Source of the DNA: Styela clava | Lineage: Eukaryota; Chordata; Ascidiacea; Stolidobranchia; Styelidae | Assembly: GCF_964204865.1 (NCBI RefSeq) | Contig: NC_135254.1 | Span: forward strand, 15,381,001-15,445,000 | DNA: 64,000 bases | Direction of reading: 5' to 3' | In this document: positions 1-16,194 of the stretch, piece by piece | Layout of the letters: each line of letters starts with the position of its first letter | Numbering within the stretch: position 1 is the first letter of the stretch | Notes under the pieces: model-generated | Seen by the model: the letters and a program-made list of their open reading frames with translations, nothing else | Told to the model about the DNA's origin: nothing | The model's database searches: none | Translations under genes and position numbers: made by a program

Positions 1-3000
1 GCTAATTGAAACCTATAAGTTTCACAGCAGCACAGTTGGAGAATTGCGAATATTCTGTAAAAGATGCTTGATTGAATAATTAATTGTCTAATTTACCCTA
101 ACATTGTATAACAATTGTAATATTAGCGGAACAAACACACACCCGGACCACAAAAGAACATGGGGATATCGTAGTTTAGCTTTTAGTGAATTTTTTACTG
201 TATAATACTCATTTAGTTTTAATATAGAAAAAAAAACGATGTAACTCCATGAAAACTTTGAGTTCTAGTTCACCGTTTGTTTGATTCAGAAATTCGATGC
301 TTAAAAAGAAGCCATTGGAATAGCTATTAACATAATGAGTTTCAAGCGTTTCAATATATGTACTGCAGATGTTCCTATTTCATATCAACACTTTTAACTT
401 GGATCAATGAAATTACTTTTGATTATGAGCTTACTGAATTAAAAAATTCAATAGGAAAACACAATTCGTGATTTCATCACATACGTTTCAGTTCAAAAGG
501 TGAAGAGATTTGATAAAAAGGAAATTTGACAGGTAAGTATTTTCTAAAATATAAAAAATAAAACGAAATAAACCCAATAGCTTCAACCACGCCCTCTCAA
601 CATTACGCAGCAAAATATACCACGTTGTATAAATCATCTCACGTCCACTTAAAGAAAAATATAATAATTGACATTTCAAGGACTTCCAATGTATGAATAT
701 TTATTATTTTAAAACTCTTCTTTGAAGATTTTTGGATTATTTAATTTGCTCTTAATGTTATTCATCATAAAACATAATATTTGTATGCACAGCCGATCAA
801 CGGACGTGGTAAGGCGTGATAAGTTGCCAGTAACAAATCAAAATATAATAAAGTATAGCAAATTCTATGGCAATTGAAGGATAATATAATTTCTAATTAT
901 TTATAGAAAAACGATTTATAATCACACTATAAAATTACTAGTGAACTTACTGTAACTAACACACTTATTTTAAAGCTGTTCGTAACTATTTCTACGTTGC
1001 AAAATATTGTAATAGAACGATTCAAAATAGAAAAAAAGATATGGACCATGAATTGAAGGATAAACATGATTTTTTGCCTTTCTTTGCAACGCTTGATTCT
1101 TTACCGAAGAAGCGCTCAGACCGCCTACGACTTCATCTGACCGCTCCTTATAATGTAACCATTAATTGGTATTGGAACTGTTGCCTCGAATTGTGTAACT
1201 AAGATCATTGACCCATTCGGAGGATGCCGGTATTAAGATATTTATTTTTTTATTTTTTAAACTGGTTTTGTAATTTACTTAACCACATAAAAGTAGAACG
1301 CCATTTTGTTTTGCATAAGTATATATTTTGAGTCCACAAGTATGAGTTAAATGAACCCTGCGTTTGTGCTTTTGTCTATCATGTAATGGTATATTCGTGT
1401 AATAAATTTGCAATTAGTTTGAGTGAACCTCGGACATAGGTCTCTGTTGCTTTTTTGTTAATCCATCCTTTTTTCCTGAAAACTCATACTGGTTGCAATT
1501 TGCTTTTGACTGAAAATTACCATGACACCGTTATCTTGAATCTGGCGCATGTGTAGGTACATAATAATGCAACCAACTTATCAGTTATTGATCGCAGCAC
1601 TTCCAACAGATAAGTTTTTCAACTTGAAGCAATGGTACATTCAAAAAATTACTCTGCATTTGCTGGAGCTAAAGCGGCGCCAAGATCACGTGTTATTGTC
1701 AGGTATTTGTATTGCCCATTTAAAAAGATTTCAGTGAATCGCAATAAGATAATCATACATAATATATATATCGATGTCGCAACGCTTAAAGTTAGTTCGT
1801 CGGAATTTCGAACTTATTCTGAGTCTTGTGACTTGACGAAGCAACAAATTCAATCAGCTAATGATATTATTTTATTGACTCATCTAAAACAAATTGTAAT
1901 AAGACAACATAGTATCCTCATTTTCATGAAAATGTTTTCGAGCAAATAAATTCTTTTGTTCGAATATCAATTGCTTCATGACGTTTCTTTTGTCTCAGTC
2001 CGAAACCGTGCAAAAATTATGTTTAGGAAAAGAGTTCATTACGTGGGTAAATTGCTAAACCAATATTACGAATATGATGACTTTTACATGACATCAATGA
2101 CTGACGTGATGTCTTGCTAAAAATTTGTTATGTAAAAACTAGGAGGTCAGAAAAAGGACAGACCCAGTTTTCATCATATTACAACTAAAACAAGTGATGA
2201 ACGCCGGCTGTGACTATTATTATTTATTTGACTTTTTATGACACTGTGTAAGATTGTGGGATAATTTTAACCCCTGTTTTACATGTTAGTAACTTACATC
2301 TAGTCTTAGTTTATTACGGAAATAAGGAATACAAGACATTAAATTTGTCAAAGCAAACATACTGATTCGCACTTTTATTTCAACGACTTTTACCATTTTA
2401 TCTCCGAGTGCGGAAGGATGCATGTTACTAAAAAGTCAAAGAATTGATTGATGCATTTTCAAATCGCCATTCGTACTACGGTTGCATCAATAGCCAAGCA
2501 CACCAGTTCAGAAGCACACTTATATGACGATAACGGATGTTTGCTCACACCTGTTGCACAGTCGCAGCATAACTCACATATAGGTGGAACAAAGCTTGCG
2601 GCAGACGAATAAAAAGTCTGAGTTCCGCCCCAAAGTTTTTGTGTTCTACAATTCCGTTCCATTTTGCCTAATACACACATACGCGCAAACATCATCCAGG
2701 AAGTAGCCATCGACAAAGAAAACATTGGAATAATAGAAGACTACGAATATCTTCCCAACTGGGAACTGCATCACAACTTCTCTCGGAGAATCATGTTATT
2801 ATAATTGATCAGACATGAGTTTCAGCCCATACGAATTTAATTCATGCTTATCCGCTCAACTTATTGTGATTTTGATGATATCTTTGATCAAATATAATAT
2901 CCTTTGTGCTAGAACAAGGTTTGACTTTTAGACTAATGGAGTCGGCAGATGTCAATCATATTTTGACAAAAGTCGGATTCATATTTGTTTAGCAAATTGT

Positions 3001-5604
3001 TTGAAATTCACATCCGTTAACTTCTTTTGATTAAATTAAATTCATATTTTTAGAGGTCGCTCTACCCTTAAAAAACATAATTCTCTTTTTCACACAATCG
3101 TTTCAAAATTCTAATGCACAAATTATTTCTCTAAATACCGTTTTTCAAAACTACTATCACACCTACCGTAACTGCAAACGAAATGATTAGACTAGCAGCG
3201 GCCACCGGTGCTAACGTTACGCTTATTTTATACCAGTAAATATCTATAACCGCTGGTAAAATTACCGAAACAAAACTCTTTGTATATACTCAAAATGAAC
3301 CGTTCAAATCGAAATTTGCACTCATGGTTTTAACGTTTATTGAGTTAAAGTTAACGTTAAAGTGATTTTTTATGCATTGTCATTTTGAATGTAATGATAT
3401 GGGATACATACATTGCTGTTATAGGCTTCAGTCTTAGTTGGTCCGTCAACGAAAAGTCCAACAACGATTTTGAGTACTAGTCCTCACCCGACAACGCGAA
3501 CTTAAATGTTTGGCCTATCCAACTATGCTCCTTGTGCGTATGAGTGATTGGGCACTGTTTATTTGAGATTTCATCAGTCAATTCCATTTCCCAACTGATG
3601 TACGTGAAGACTTTCATTTTACATACAATGTTCACACACGTATTTTAGTCAACAACCTAATATCAATAAATGTCATACACTAGAACAGTAAATTCAAAAA
3701 ATCTGCATCTTTGCTTTGGATTGTGATTTATTGTGTTAAAATATGTAGATTTGCTTTTATATATACTCATAGAAAATGTAATAATCGAGTGTATATGAGA
3801 TTGTGCTTGACGTAATTTACTCATTGTTTACTAGGAAAAATTCATATAATACCAGGGGTGCATAGAGTAGCGAACATTAGTAAGTTGACAAACCCGACAA
3901 CATTGTTTGCGTTGCGTCAGACGTATACGTGGCGATTGTGTCTCCAGTCGTTATTTGAGAGTGTTAGTAAGCCATTTTGTTATAGATACTACAAGGTGAT
4001 GCTGCACTGCACACAAGTTCATGCACGATATTCGGGATATGTATTCGATATGCTAGAATTACTATCTGACAATTGCAATAAGCATTGCTAACATACAGAA
4101 GATGATCCCAAATTAGAAGAAATGTTACGTCGTAAAAATTGATATGGAGGCATCAACACGTTCTCATGAATTGTCGCAAATTTCAGCTATTGCAGTGAAT
4201 TTTCTATAGAAGTGAAGTGAGGCATCTTTTTATTTAGGACTTTATTTTACAATTTTCCTGCAAATTTGATAAACAAAAAGTAGTGACGTATATGAAAGAG
4301 ATTGTAGTTCAGGATTTGGATATTTTAATCTAACTTATATATGTAATATTGATACTTGATGAAGATGTGGAAAATTTAGGAAACAAAATTAGCAATCCAT
4401 GTTTCATTTGTTTCACCAATATATTTTTTTGAGCATCTTATCAATTATTATCTACAATATGTATTTGAATAAATGGAATTTTAGCTACTGATCGAACCTA
4501 ATCATTTTATACATAATTTCTCCATACTAAAGAGCTATTTTTAGTATAATAGGCAGCAAAATTATCTGAGATATGAACATCGACATTCTATAGTTTACAG
4601 TTTTTTATTTGAGTTAAACAAATGTTTTTTTATGTTGAATTTTCCACATTTTCGAAATATTACAATAAAAATTAACAACTATAGTCAGTAAAAATTTAAC
4701 AAACGATTGTAAATTGGCAGCGCGGGTGAATGGCCCAGTGTACAGAACAAAATATGACGCCATTTTCTTCAGCGCAGGAGAAAGACCTCTCTTCGGATGT
4801 ATTCATTCACGTAATTTTCGTGTTCAAAGATATAATTAATTTCAAAGAAGAATTGGAAAAGAAATGGTAATTTTGGTTGACTTTGGTATCGTGATATGAA
4901 AAATAAACAATTTGAAACGACAAAATCCACACATTATATGCTTGATTAAATTAGACATTAGATAGTATAGATACCGAATAATCTTTCCAATTATTAAGGT
5001 ATTTAGTGTCACAAAAAAGCACGGTTTTAATATATTGGTTTGGCTGCGCTATCATGTGGTTCGTGGCATAAAAAAAATTTTCGCTTCCGATTTCAGAAAT
5101 GGAGGGAAGTAATCAATAGTTAATTTTTTTGCAGTATTGTAGCGAGCAATAAAAAATCCTTAAGATATCAGTTAGGGCTTTTTTATACTACTGTTGTTGT
5201 AGTAATAGATTTTAATATATTCAGAAATTCTTACCGAAATGTTCCTGGCTTTGTAAGGTAGGTTCGAATAGTGCCTCATTCTGTGCGGTAGTTAGGTAGG
5301 GTACATGTCTGGGTTTATTTAATTGGTATATTGCAAAACTATCTTATGTGGATAGATTTGAAAAGCAGTACAATTTGATAACATATTATCATGTATTTTT
5401 GTACATTTATAAAATTTTGAGTTGTCTTGAAGGGTTCTGCTATCGTTAAAGGACTTATCCTATTTTCTACATAAACGAGTTTATCGCTTTTAATTTAAAA
5501 ATGTAATAACTTCATCACATTCTCAATTTTTGCAAGGTCCAAATGATCAGTTACTATGCTATGATATTTATTCTACATTTCATTTAACTTTCTGTGTTCT
5601 ACAG
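1..5604. other. No supported gene
   Basis: AT-rich sequence without a convincing exon. Short open frames occur at 1632-1949 (+), 2451-2612 (+, opposed by an open frame at 2459-2725 on the other strand) and 3858-4091 (+). None shows a recognised motif or clear splice context. The last few hundred bases presumably hold the Osr promoter and 5' UTR, but no specific element can be identified. Confidence 0.5.
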
Positions 5605-5607
5605 TTT

Positions 5608-8111
<2,504 letters not shown>

Positions 8112-8203
8112 TAAAATGATCGACCAGTTATACACGGCGCCTAAAAGCTACACAAGATTACATTGCAATTTGCGAGTCTAAAATTGTGAAGAGGAAGCTT
8201 TTG

Positions 8204-8209
8204 AATAAA
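8204..8209 (+). terminator. Polyadenylation signal of Osr
   Basis: Canonical AATAAA 92 nt after the Osr stop codon. Further AATAAA hexamers follow at about 8225-8231, so the 3' UTR is probably short. Confidence 0.6.
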
Positions 8210-8396
8210 CATTTATGTTTAAAATAAATAAACTTGGAAGTTAAAAGGGTTGAAGATAAATGCAATATATATAACTGATGTTGAAAATATATACAATTTC
8301 CTAATAGGTCTAGCACAGGAAAATATAAACAATAAGGAAAATATTCGAGTGCAACGCAAATCAGAGAAAGATTCTTAAACGTACACTTTTTGTTTG

Positions 8397-8444
8397 AATT
8401 TTTTTTTTTATGTTCTTTTTTTTATAATTTTTTTTTTTTTTTCT
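8397..8444. repeat. T-rich low-complexity tract
   Basis: Runs of 7 to 18 T interrupted by a few other bases, shortly downstream of the Osr polyadenylation signals. Confidence 0.8.
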
Positions 8445-11400
8445 TCAAGATATTTCATATTAATACCAGTGGGACGTCTTGTACAATTAGAATTGCATCT
8501 GATTTATATTTGTAGTAGAGTACTCGTCTCTCTAAAGTTTGATTTAACCTGAGTTTGTCAGGCCTAAAATGAGATAATTCGAAACAAGGATTATGCTGTT
8601 GGGGATATTCCAGTCCTGTGGTTCTCAACTTGTTTGGAATATATATGGCCCCGGCTTGAATCATTAACATTTATTTCACTATCAACATCACCTTTTTAGG
8701 AGATTTTGAACATGATATTGTAAAATGCTTTGAATATAAATAGTTTTCTAAAGTAACAGAGAATATTAATAATCATGTTAGCTATAAATTTTATCAACAT
8801 TTCAAATAAAGAAATTGGAAGTGAAACACTTATTTAAAATAAGTTTTGCTATAGCAGTGAAATGTATTATATTTTTAAAACATCAATATTACCAGTGTTC
8901 GAGAAGGAAAATTTTTGTTTTTTATTCAAATAAACCAAATAAATCTATTTTACTACGCTTGAGTAGCCAATATCAGCCATTTTGTAGTATTAACATTTAC
9001 TATTATCAGCACTTCGCGCCGCATTTGCTAGGTATACCCAGTTAGTGCTACTTATCGGAAAACAAACTGAGTACGGAAGTCCAGTATTTAGAAGTGTTTA
9101 GATTTCATGATAACAATGCGTTAAAACAAATAGAGCACTTCCTTCCTGTATTCGTGAGGTTTTAGGAGGCAACCCTATTTTATTAGCAACATGAAGTACA
9201 TTGACATTACATACTGAAAACACAGCATATATATTTCTCAAAATAGAGATCATAGCGAATAAAAAATTCCGGTTTTGTATTATATAAAGTAAAATAATTA
9301 TTCCTTGGGCATTTTAACAACAAATATTCTGATATTATATAAAAAAATTTAATAACCATGATATATAAAAAGTAAAATAATGCAAATTTTCTTATTCATT
9401 GTAGATTGATGTACTGTATGTTTTATCCCCTAACATCCCAAATTCATTGCCTGGCCTTGCTTTTCTCTGCCTTCTATATTTATTAAAATTATTGTTTGAA
9501 TATTATTATTTATTAAATGTACAAGAGATAAACTACACGTTGTACTAGATAGAATAATAAGAATATGCATAATGTACGGTGCATTCTAACCTTTTTAACG
9601 TATGATGTTTGAAGATTACACTTACATTGTACTTAAAGAATGCAGTATATTATGTATACTATTACTTCTATGGATTGAAATGATTACAATTTGATTATTC
9701 AAGAAAACGAAATATTATGATATAATATGGTGCATTTTCTATCAAGTTTATTATTTTAAACCTATTGAAATTAAATAAAAATAAGTCGGAAATTCTAATT
9801 TATTAACTACGAAATTAATAACTTTTATCAAATATCCGTTAAATAGATATTAGGATGTATTATCTCCTAATACCTCCCAAACGATCAAAAATGACAACAG
9901 CAATCTTCAAAAGACACCCGTTTGCTTTTTTGCACAAACAAACGCCAAACCAAATCCATTCACCGCCGAACCGGACAGTCCATCTGCTGCTAACCACTTG
10001 ATATTTAGTTTTATTTGTTTTTAACTTAATATTCCATTATGTCACCTATCTAAACAATTCATCGTATAATTCACTTCCCAATATTCACTTATACACTGAT
10101 AAGAAACTGTTTCATCTTTTGGAATATTAACTATATACACGGTATATTTTCTAATGTGGAATGACATGTTTATATTTGGATTCCAATTAAAAAGGTGATG
10201 GAGCGACGGGTCGGATATTTGTTGAAAATTACTAATCAAAAGTGCCGATTCAAACCTTATCAATAAAATTAGTTTCGTATGTCGGGATATCAAATGATTG
10301 GTGAAGAACCAGATTAGTCAGCCGGTGCGGACTCAATATTGTTGAACTTATTTGCTTGTACGTCATTGTAGGTATACGGTGCATTTTGGATCAAATATAC
10401 CAAAACTTGTTGTACTTGAGCATAAAACCAACAACTGAATATTTCATGAATGTTTTCTCAAAGCAACGTCCAAGAACACACAGCCATGTGGAAGAAAATC
10501 AGTTGTTAAGTATTGGTGATATCTCAAACGACCCAATAGTTGGATTTCGAGAGACAGCTAAACCAGTCAAAAAATATAGCTTCGCAGTAGATATTTCCCC
10601 ATAGTGAATGTTCCATCACAAAAGTCGCGGTATTATATCGAAGCCCGTTTTCTTTTATTTTACTATATAATACAATACCATGAATGTTTAATTTTTTGTT
10701 TGTTAACATAATGAAGAATGTTAGAAGTGAGCTCTCCCGTAGTTTGGCATAACAATATCTGTTTTAACGTGATATCTAATGTGTGCAAATAAGTCCAAAA
10801 AGCAAACAAAAGTCGGAACTAATTAATTGAGATAACAGAAAGCCTTTTACCCAACTTATGAGTAGCCAAGCTATGTAAGCGAAAATCTAAAACGGTAAGT
10901 AACTACAGAATGATTTTGTGTGGATTATCTCCTAATGACTAAGTGCGTTTCATCGTGTGCGGAGTATAAACTCGCGGAATAAAACGCGGCAGATCATATT
11001 CTTACTTCGCGATAAGCTAGCTTCCATATATACATACATACTTATGGAAAGCTGGTAATATTGCAAACCCTTTCAGTGCCTCTCTACTGTATGTTGGTTT
11101 CTGCACTAATTATATTCACGGTAATATTGAAACGATTGGTATTAACATTTTGCTTATCTCCAGTAGGTATTGGGTAAATCTTGGAATAATGATGGGTACA
11201 ATATGGTCCCAATCACCATCTGATTGACTTTTCCTTAGCAAGCTATTAGGCAGCCATTTAGACGACGTTTTTTCTCAGACAGCTATATAGGATATATATG
11301 GGCCAATAACATGTGAATACTTATGTGAAAATACCGCGGGTAGTATCATTTGAATCTTTGAATATAGCAACACATAACTCAAAGTTGAGTTTGGTGAAAC

Positions 11401-14400
11401 AGCATGGAATGAGTAGACTGTCTAATATAGAAGGAGACGTACCTTGTTCCAAATGAGCCTATACACGAGAACGCTTTTAAAATGTCCTATGCCTATAGGC
11501 TTGAAACAAAATACAATCAGCTACAGTAGACTTACCAATGAGTATAGACTGAGAAGTGACTTCCAGAATGTAATTAACAATTCAGATTCTTCACTTGCAC
11601 GGCGACAATATTGAACGATGCCACTAGAAAGAAATGAAGTAATTTATTTTCCCGAACGTAATAAATAGTATAAACATGCACCGTTTTTGCGTGGTGCTTG
11701 ATTTAATTGAAATGAATTTTTGATCGCGTTACATTCAGTATGAGGTTATAATCGTAAGTTAAAATTCGTGATGCACATTTTCATTCATGTTACGTACTTT
11801 CACCATAAAAACATCCCTCTATTGGTTCATGCACTCATCTTTAATTTAAGCTGCTACTCTTTTATAAATGCATGCCTGATGTAATTTATTGCGAAACAAT
11901 CAAGATCTGTTCAAATGATCGGTAGCAAATTAAATATTCAAATACCATGTCATGCCAGTGTGCCGAGCGGAAATTAAATCAGCTCGGCTGAAATTTTATT
12001 TTAATTTACTGTTTTGTCAACACAATTTTTATGAGTTCGTGTGTCAGCGTCGATACGGGAGCTGAATATCATAAATTTAATTCTAGGTTGGGCAATCGTT
12101 GAGACAGAAGAGAATTAATCATCTATAAACAAGTCGTTTTTATGGCAAATATTATATTGTAATATTAAATATGAGATGAAAATATTTTTGTAACATTCAT
12201 CGATTATAGTAGCACACAGAATTTTGTGATTTATGAATATTTATTTTCATTTCACAGAATAAAATTCACGAATTCATACTAATGGGACAATGATTGCCAA
12301 CTATTTTTGAAAGTGGGATATTTTTGACATCCCACATCAAATGTTCATTCATACTATCGTTAGATAATTGTTATTCTCAACACACTTATATTTTTACCAT
12401 ATTTTTGACTTGGCTTATGTTGACCTCAACTTTAAATTGTATATTTAATGTTTTTTAATACAAAATCAAATAAATAAAAAATGTTTGTTTCTTGTTTCAA
12501 ATCTAAACTTCCTATTTCCTGTAGTATTTAAAACTTGACAGGAACATAAAATGCATCAATGTTCCGAAGTAAACGATGTATTTGCGAGCGAGAATTTAAC
12601 AATATAAGTTTTGATGGCAATGATCACAGCAAATACCAGTAAAAATATTTCAATTGTCGTATTAAAATAAGGGTTGAATGACCTTGTGCACAATTGCTAA
12701 CTAATATCAGAAATATTTTTATAAATGTTCGCAGTATATAGGTACTGGTACGATTATGGGTTTTTATTTTTCTAATATATTAAATGGGTTACAGAAAACC
12801 TAAAATATTGAGCCTATACCCTAACCTTGAAATAACTGATTTTTCCTTTTAAAACGATAATTTATTTTTTTGATAAAAGTCACTTAGCTTGATTAGAAAA
12901 ATTATTTTGATTCTAATGTTCATGTAAAATCATATTTACAAGTCATTTTAAAGTTTGAGTTGTATATAGAATTGAAATGATATGTATGCTGTTTTTATGA
13001 GCAAAATTTCAAATTATATCCGTCAACTTCCAAGAATAATACGCTGTTTGTGTACTTTCTTAATTGTGTCATATATTCCGATTCTAGAAAATGTTCCATT
13101 TCATACAATTGTGTTATAAATGTAAATTCATTAGAAAAAAAAATACAAATTTTCCATTTGTATTTTAATATTTTGCTTATTCGAATATTTAATAATAAAT
13201 TCTTATATTTGCACATAAACGTGGTAATTAGGGAAAATGTTTTTATGTTCGACGTATATCTAGGGACCATATATTCTCAAAGTCCGATTCTGATATCCTA
13301 CATTCAACCAGAACGTCTTGATGTTACGATTTTAGGTTATAAACCAGACGATGTCTACAATTTTACGAGATTGTCGTACAGGAGGGATGGAAGCAGTATT
13401 TCCTCGTAAATTTCGTAATGGTCTGCCTGTAGATCAGTAGTGATCACACACCAGATTAACTGCCGTATTTTTAGATTTATTTGCGAGACATAAAGCGGGC
13501 GTTGACCCTCAATAACGACATCAAAAGCTTCTGTTTTAAGCGATATAAAGAGCGTCCTTGAAATAACAGAATCCGTCTGCTAATGATTTTCAATAATACA
13601 AATATTTTAACATTTTACGTTTGGACATAAAACTCGCTTTTATGCGACTGCAGAGTTTACGACCAGTTTATTATCGCGGCACCTGATATATGTTTGTATA
13701 TTTGTCGTAATCACCGCGATCATACCCAGTAAAATATGTTATTTATTGTTATAAATAACCAAGTTCGGCCCATACAGTGATTTCAACTTTCAATAGAGAT
13801 TATTCTATTGATCATACTTGGTGAAGAACATCTATGAATGTAGGTTATTCTGGTTTTTTGTTATTTTTATTTTTACAGTCGTCATTGGTGAATTTTACCG
13901 TAGCGGCATTGGTCGATTCTTTTTCTAAAACTTTCAAAATTCCGAAGGTTTTATAAGTGGTGGCTTATTTGTCTCTTATAAGTCTCCTTCCATATGATAC
14001 AGTCCTGTTTGCGTTCTTATTCTTTGTGAATATATATTTATAAAATGTCTACAACGACGTGTTTGCCTGTTTTAATTAATCTTTTTTATTGTTTAAAATG
14101 AAGTAATTCTATTCAAAACAATTTACAAAAAATTTTAATAGCCATCTTGACTCTATATGTAGGTAAAAAAAATTTGACTACTAAGTCTTCTGACTGTACA
14201 ATAAAAAATTGAAAGTTTGAAATCATTTCCCAGTTTGTTTGTTTTTTAATCTTTTTACCCCAATTCTTGAAATTCAAATTCAGAAATCCCGACTAGTTCT
14301 CTTAATTTGGTAGGTTTTAGATTTTTCCTGACTCCCCACTCAAAAACAAAAATCTTGTTTCGTGCAATAAAATTATAGAAGGATTGTTGTATAAGAACAC

Positions 14401-15171
14401 ACAGTTGGTATATATTAAAATATATATATGACATGTTGGTAACAGCCACGAGAAAGTATCAGACTACGTATATGAAACAAATATCTTCAGAACATATACA
14501 TGCAATCGAGCATATACCCCGAGTAAAATGGATATTAACTACTACCAAATGTACTTCGACTAAGAGAACTTCCTTCATTTTTTCTAGTTTATCTAGTCTT
14601 GCATCCCTGAAAGATTGAACTGATATGTTGTTTTCCGCGATCACTGACCATAATCTACTGTTTTTATTTACTTTATATTCACCTGGCAAATTATTACGCC
14701 TACTGATTTCCGCAAGTAAATTTACTCTGCTACATTATCTTCAGGAAGGAAGTTTGTTCAACACTCAAGATATCATTTACTACAGAAATTGAATTTGATA
14801 AAAAATATCAAATAAATGCTACACTAATTCATGGTAAATTTGATTTGAAATCCTTCTTGCGATTTACTATCAATCAACAACTGCTGTTAGCCCAAATTAA
14901 TTTTGAACTTTCGGTGACCTTAACATTTGCTGTCTATTTGTTTTGTCAAACCCAATATTCGTTTACCCTTACCTACGTCATACTAATTCAAAATATATCA
15001 AATAAGGTCAAATTGTTGGCATTCTTCAGATAATATAGGAAGTAGCGACTGACGTTGAAATTGATAAAGACTGGTAAATGAAGCGGAAGAGTTATTGGAG
15101 ACGAAATATACTTTGGATCGTTTTGTTATTATATTGTTGTGCTTGTTAGTATTTTTCTTCTTTCGACTTCT
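8445..15171. other. No supported gene
   Basis: About 6.7 kb of AT-rich sequence. Open frames at 10356-10604 (+), 13050-13409 (+) and 14255-14449 (-) are short, have no recognised motif and are not part of a consistent splice model. A slightly GC-richer block at 13260-13570 reads as broken short frames on both strands and could be a degraded mobile element. Regulatory DNA for the neighbours may lie here but cannot be pinpointed. Confidence 0.5.
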
Positions 15172-15186
15172 CATTAAGTAGTGGAT

Positions 15187-15430
15187 CAATTGCTTTGAAA
15201 TTTTCCGTGGTTAAGGATTGAATTCTTTGCTAGAAGGCGATTTATTTCAAAATTCGATTCGTTTTTATGTGCGATGACGTCATCATAAATCTAGCACCTT
15301 GTGGAGGTTCCGCTTTCGCATTAGACTGCCGTACTTGTAGTCTACTGTGTGGCAGATTACATACATGTACTACTTCGTTTTGGCCTTCATATCCATATAT
15401 TTGAGCACCGCTCTCTTTTTTTGTTTGTTT
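15187..15430 (+). repeat. Dispersed SINE-like repeat, copy 1
   Basis: About 245 bases sharing blocks with 25449-25690, 40751-41038 (inverted) and 63156-63427. Shared landmarks in order: CAATTGCTTTGAAATTTTC, GCTAGAAGGC, GCGATGACGTCATCA, GGTTCCGC and a 3' end like GGCCTTCATATCCATATATT followed by GCTCTCTT and a T-rich tail. It forms the left edge of duplication unit A. Confidence 0.7.
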
Positions 15431-15920
15431 TCAAGTTCTTAACCATTTAGTACACGCACTACTCCTATGCTGGAACGAAAATCGGTTGTAGCAATTGTCA
15501 CATCAAAATAACTAACGTCGTATCGTTAGCGCCTGAGGCTATAACGCGATGTAAGCTTGTGTCCTATATATTAATTCAGACACGATATGAATTGATTTTA
15601 AATCTAGCTTAGGTTAGATTTCAGTATAAATAGGTTATATTGCAGAAAATAACAATAGTAATATCAGTTCCATGCGTCGCTAGCTACGAAAAAAAGTAAT
15701 AATTAGTTGTTCGTAACATGGTTATTCTAAGTATTTTCCAATTTTAAGAACGGTTATATTTTATAGGCAGCAGATGAATTTGAAATCTTTAGATCAGAAC
15801 CGACGGTCCCAAAAGCCAAATTTGAAGATCGTGAAATGCGTCATCTGGTATCGCGGATTTCAACGTGCTGCGTTAAATCTTATTTAATTTTGAATGTTTA
15901 CCACTTACACCGCAAATGTA

Positions 15921-16062
15921 CGTTGGTGCAAATGTCCATGGGTGCAAAATTACATGGATTCATTGGGTGCAATCTATATGCGGGTGCTAAAATGTATGGG
16001 TGCAAATGTACGTGAGTGCAATGTCGGCAAAAAAGTAAGCAGGTGCAAATATTCCGGGTGCT
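15921..16062 (+). repeat. GGGTGCAAAT motif array upstream of olfactomedin gene A
   Basis: About eight imperfect GGGTGCAAAT-like motifs spaced 15-20 bases apart, ending about 130 bases before the start codon. GTGCAAAT is one base from the octamer ATGCAAAT bound by POU factors. The array could be a minisatellite or a cluster of binding sites; the sequence alone does not decide. Confidence 0.6.
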
Positions 16063-16194
16063 GTCACCGTTCTGGACTTGCTGCATGGATCAATATAAAT
16101 AGCAACAAAACTAATTTATCAAAATTTTTAATATTCTGTATTGGAAAACAGAACGTAGACATTGACATTATATATATATATTTATAACATTTTA

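Noticed and set aside
2451..2725. Overlapping open frames on both strands (53 codons +, 88 codons -)
   Set aside because: No recognised motif, no splice or polyadenylation context, and both strands cannot be favoured equally.
11028..11064. Short hairpin (AGCTTCCATA / TATGGAAAGCT) considered as a microRNA precursor
   Set aside because: Arms of about ten bases are too short for a microRNA precursor.
13260..13570. GC-richer block with partial open frames on the minus strand, suspected of being a degraded transposase or polymerase fragment
   Set aside because: Several stops in every frame and no motif I can name; not enough to call a pseudogene.
15894..16187. 97-residue open frame over the GGGTGCAAAT array
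   Set aside because: Its Cys/Gly pattern comes from the repeat itself, its counterpart in unit B changes with repeat number, and it is read through by the olfactomedin 5' region.
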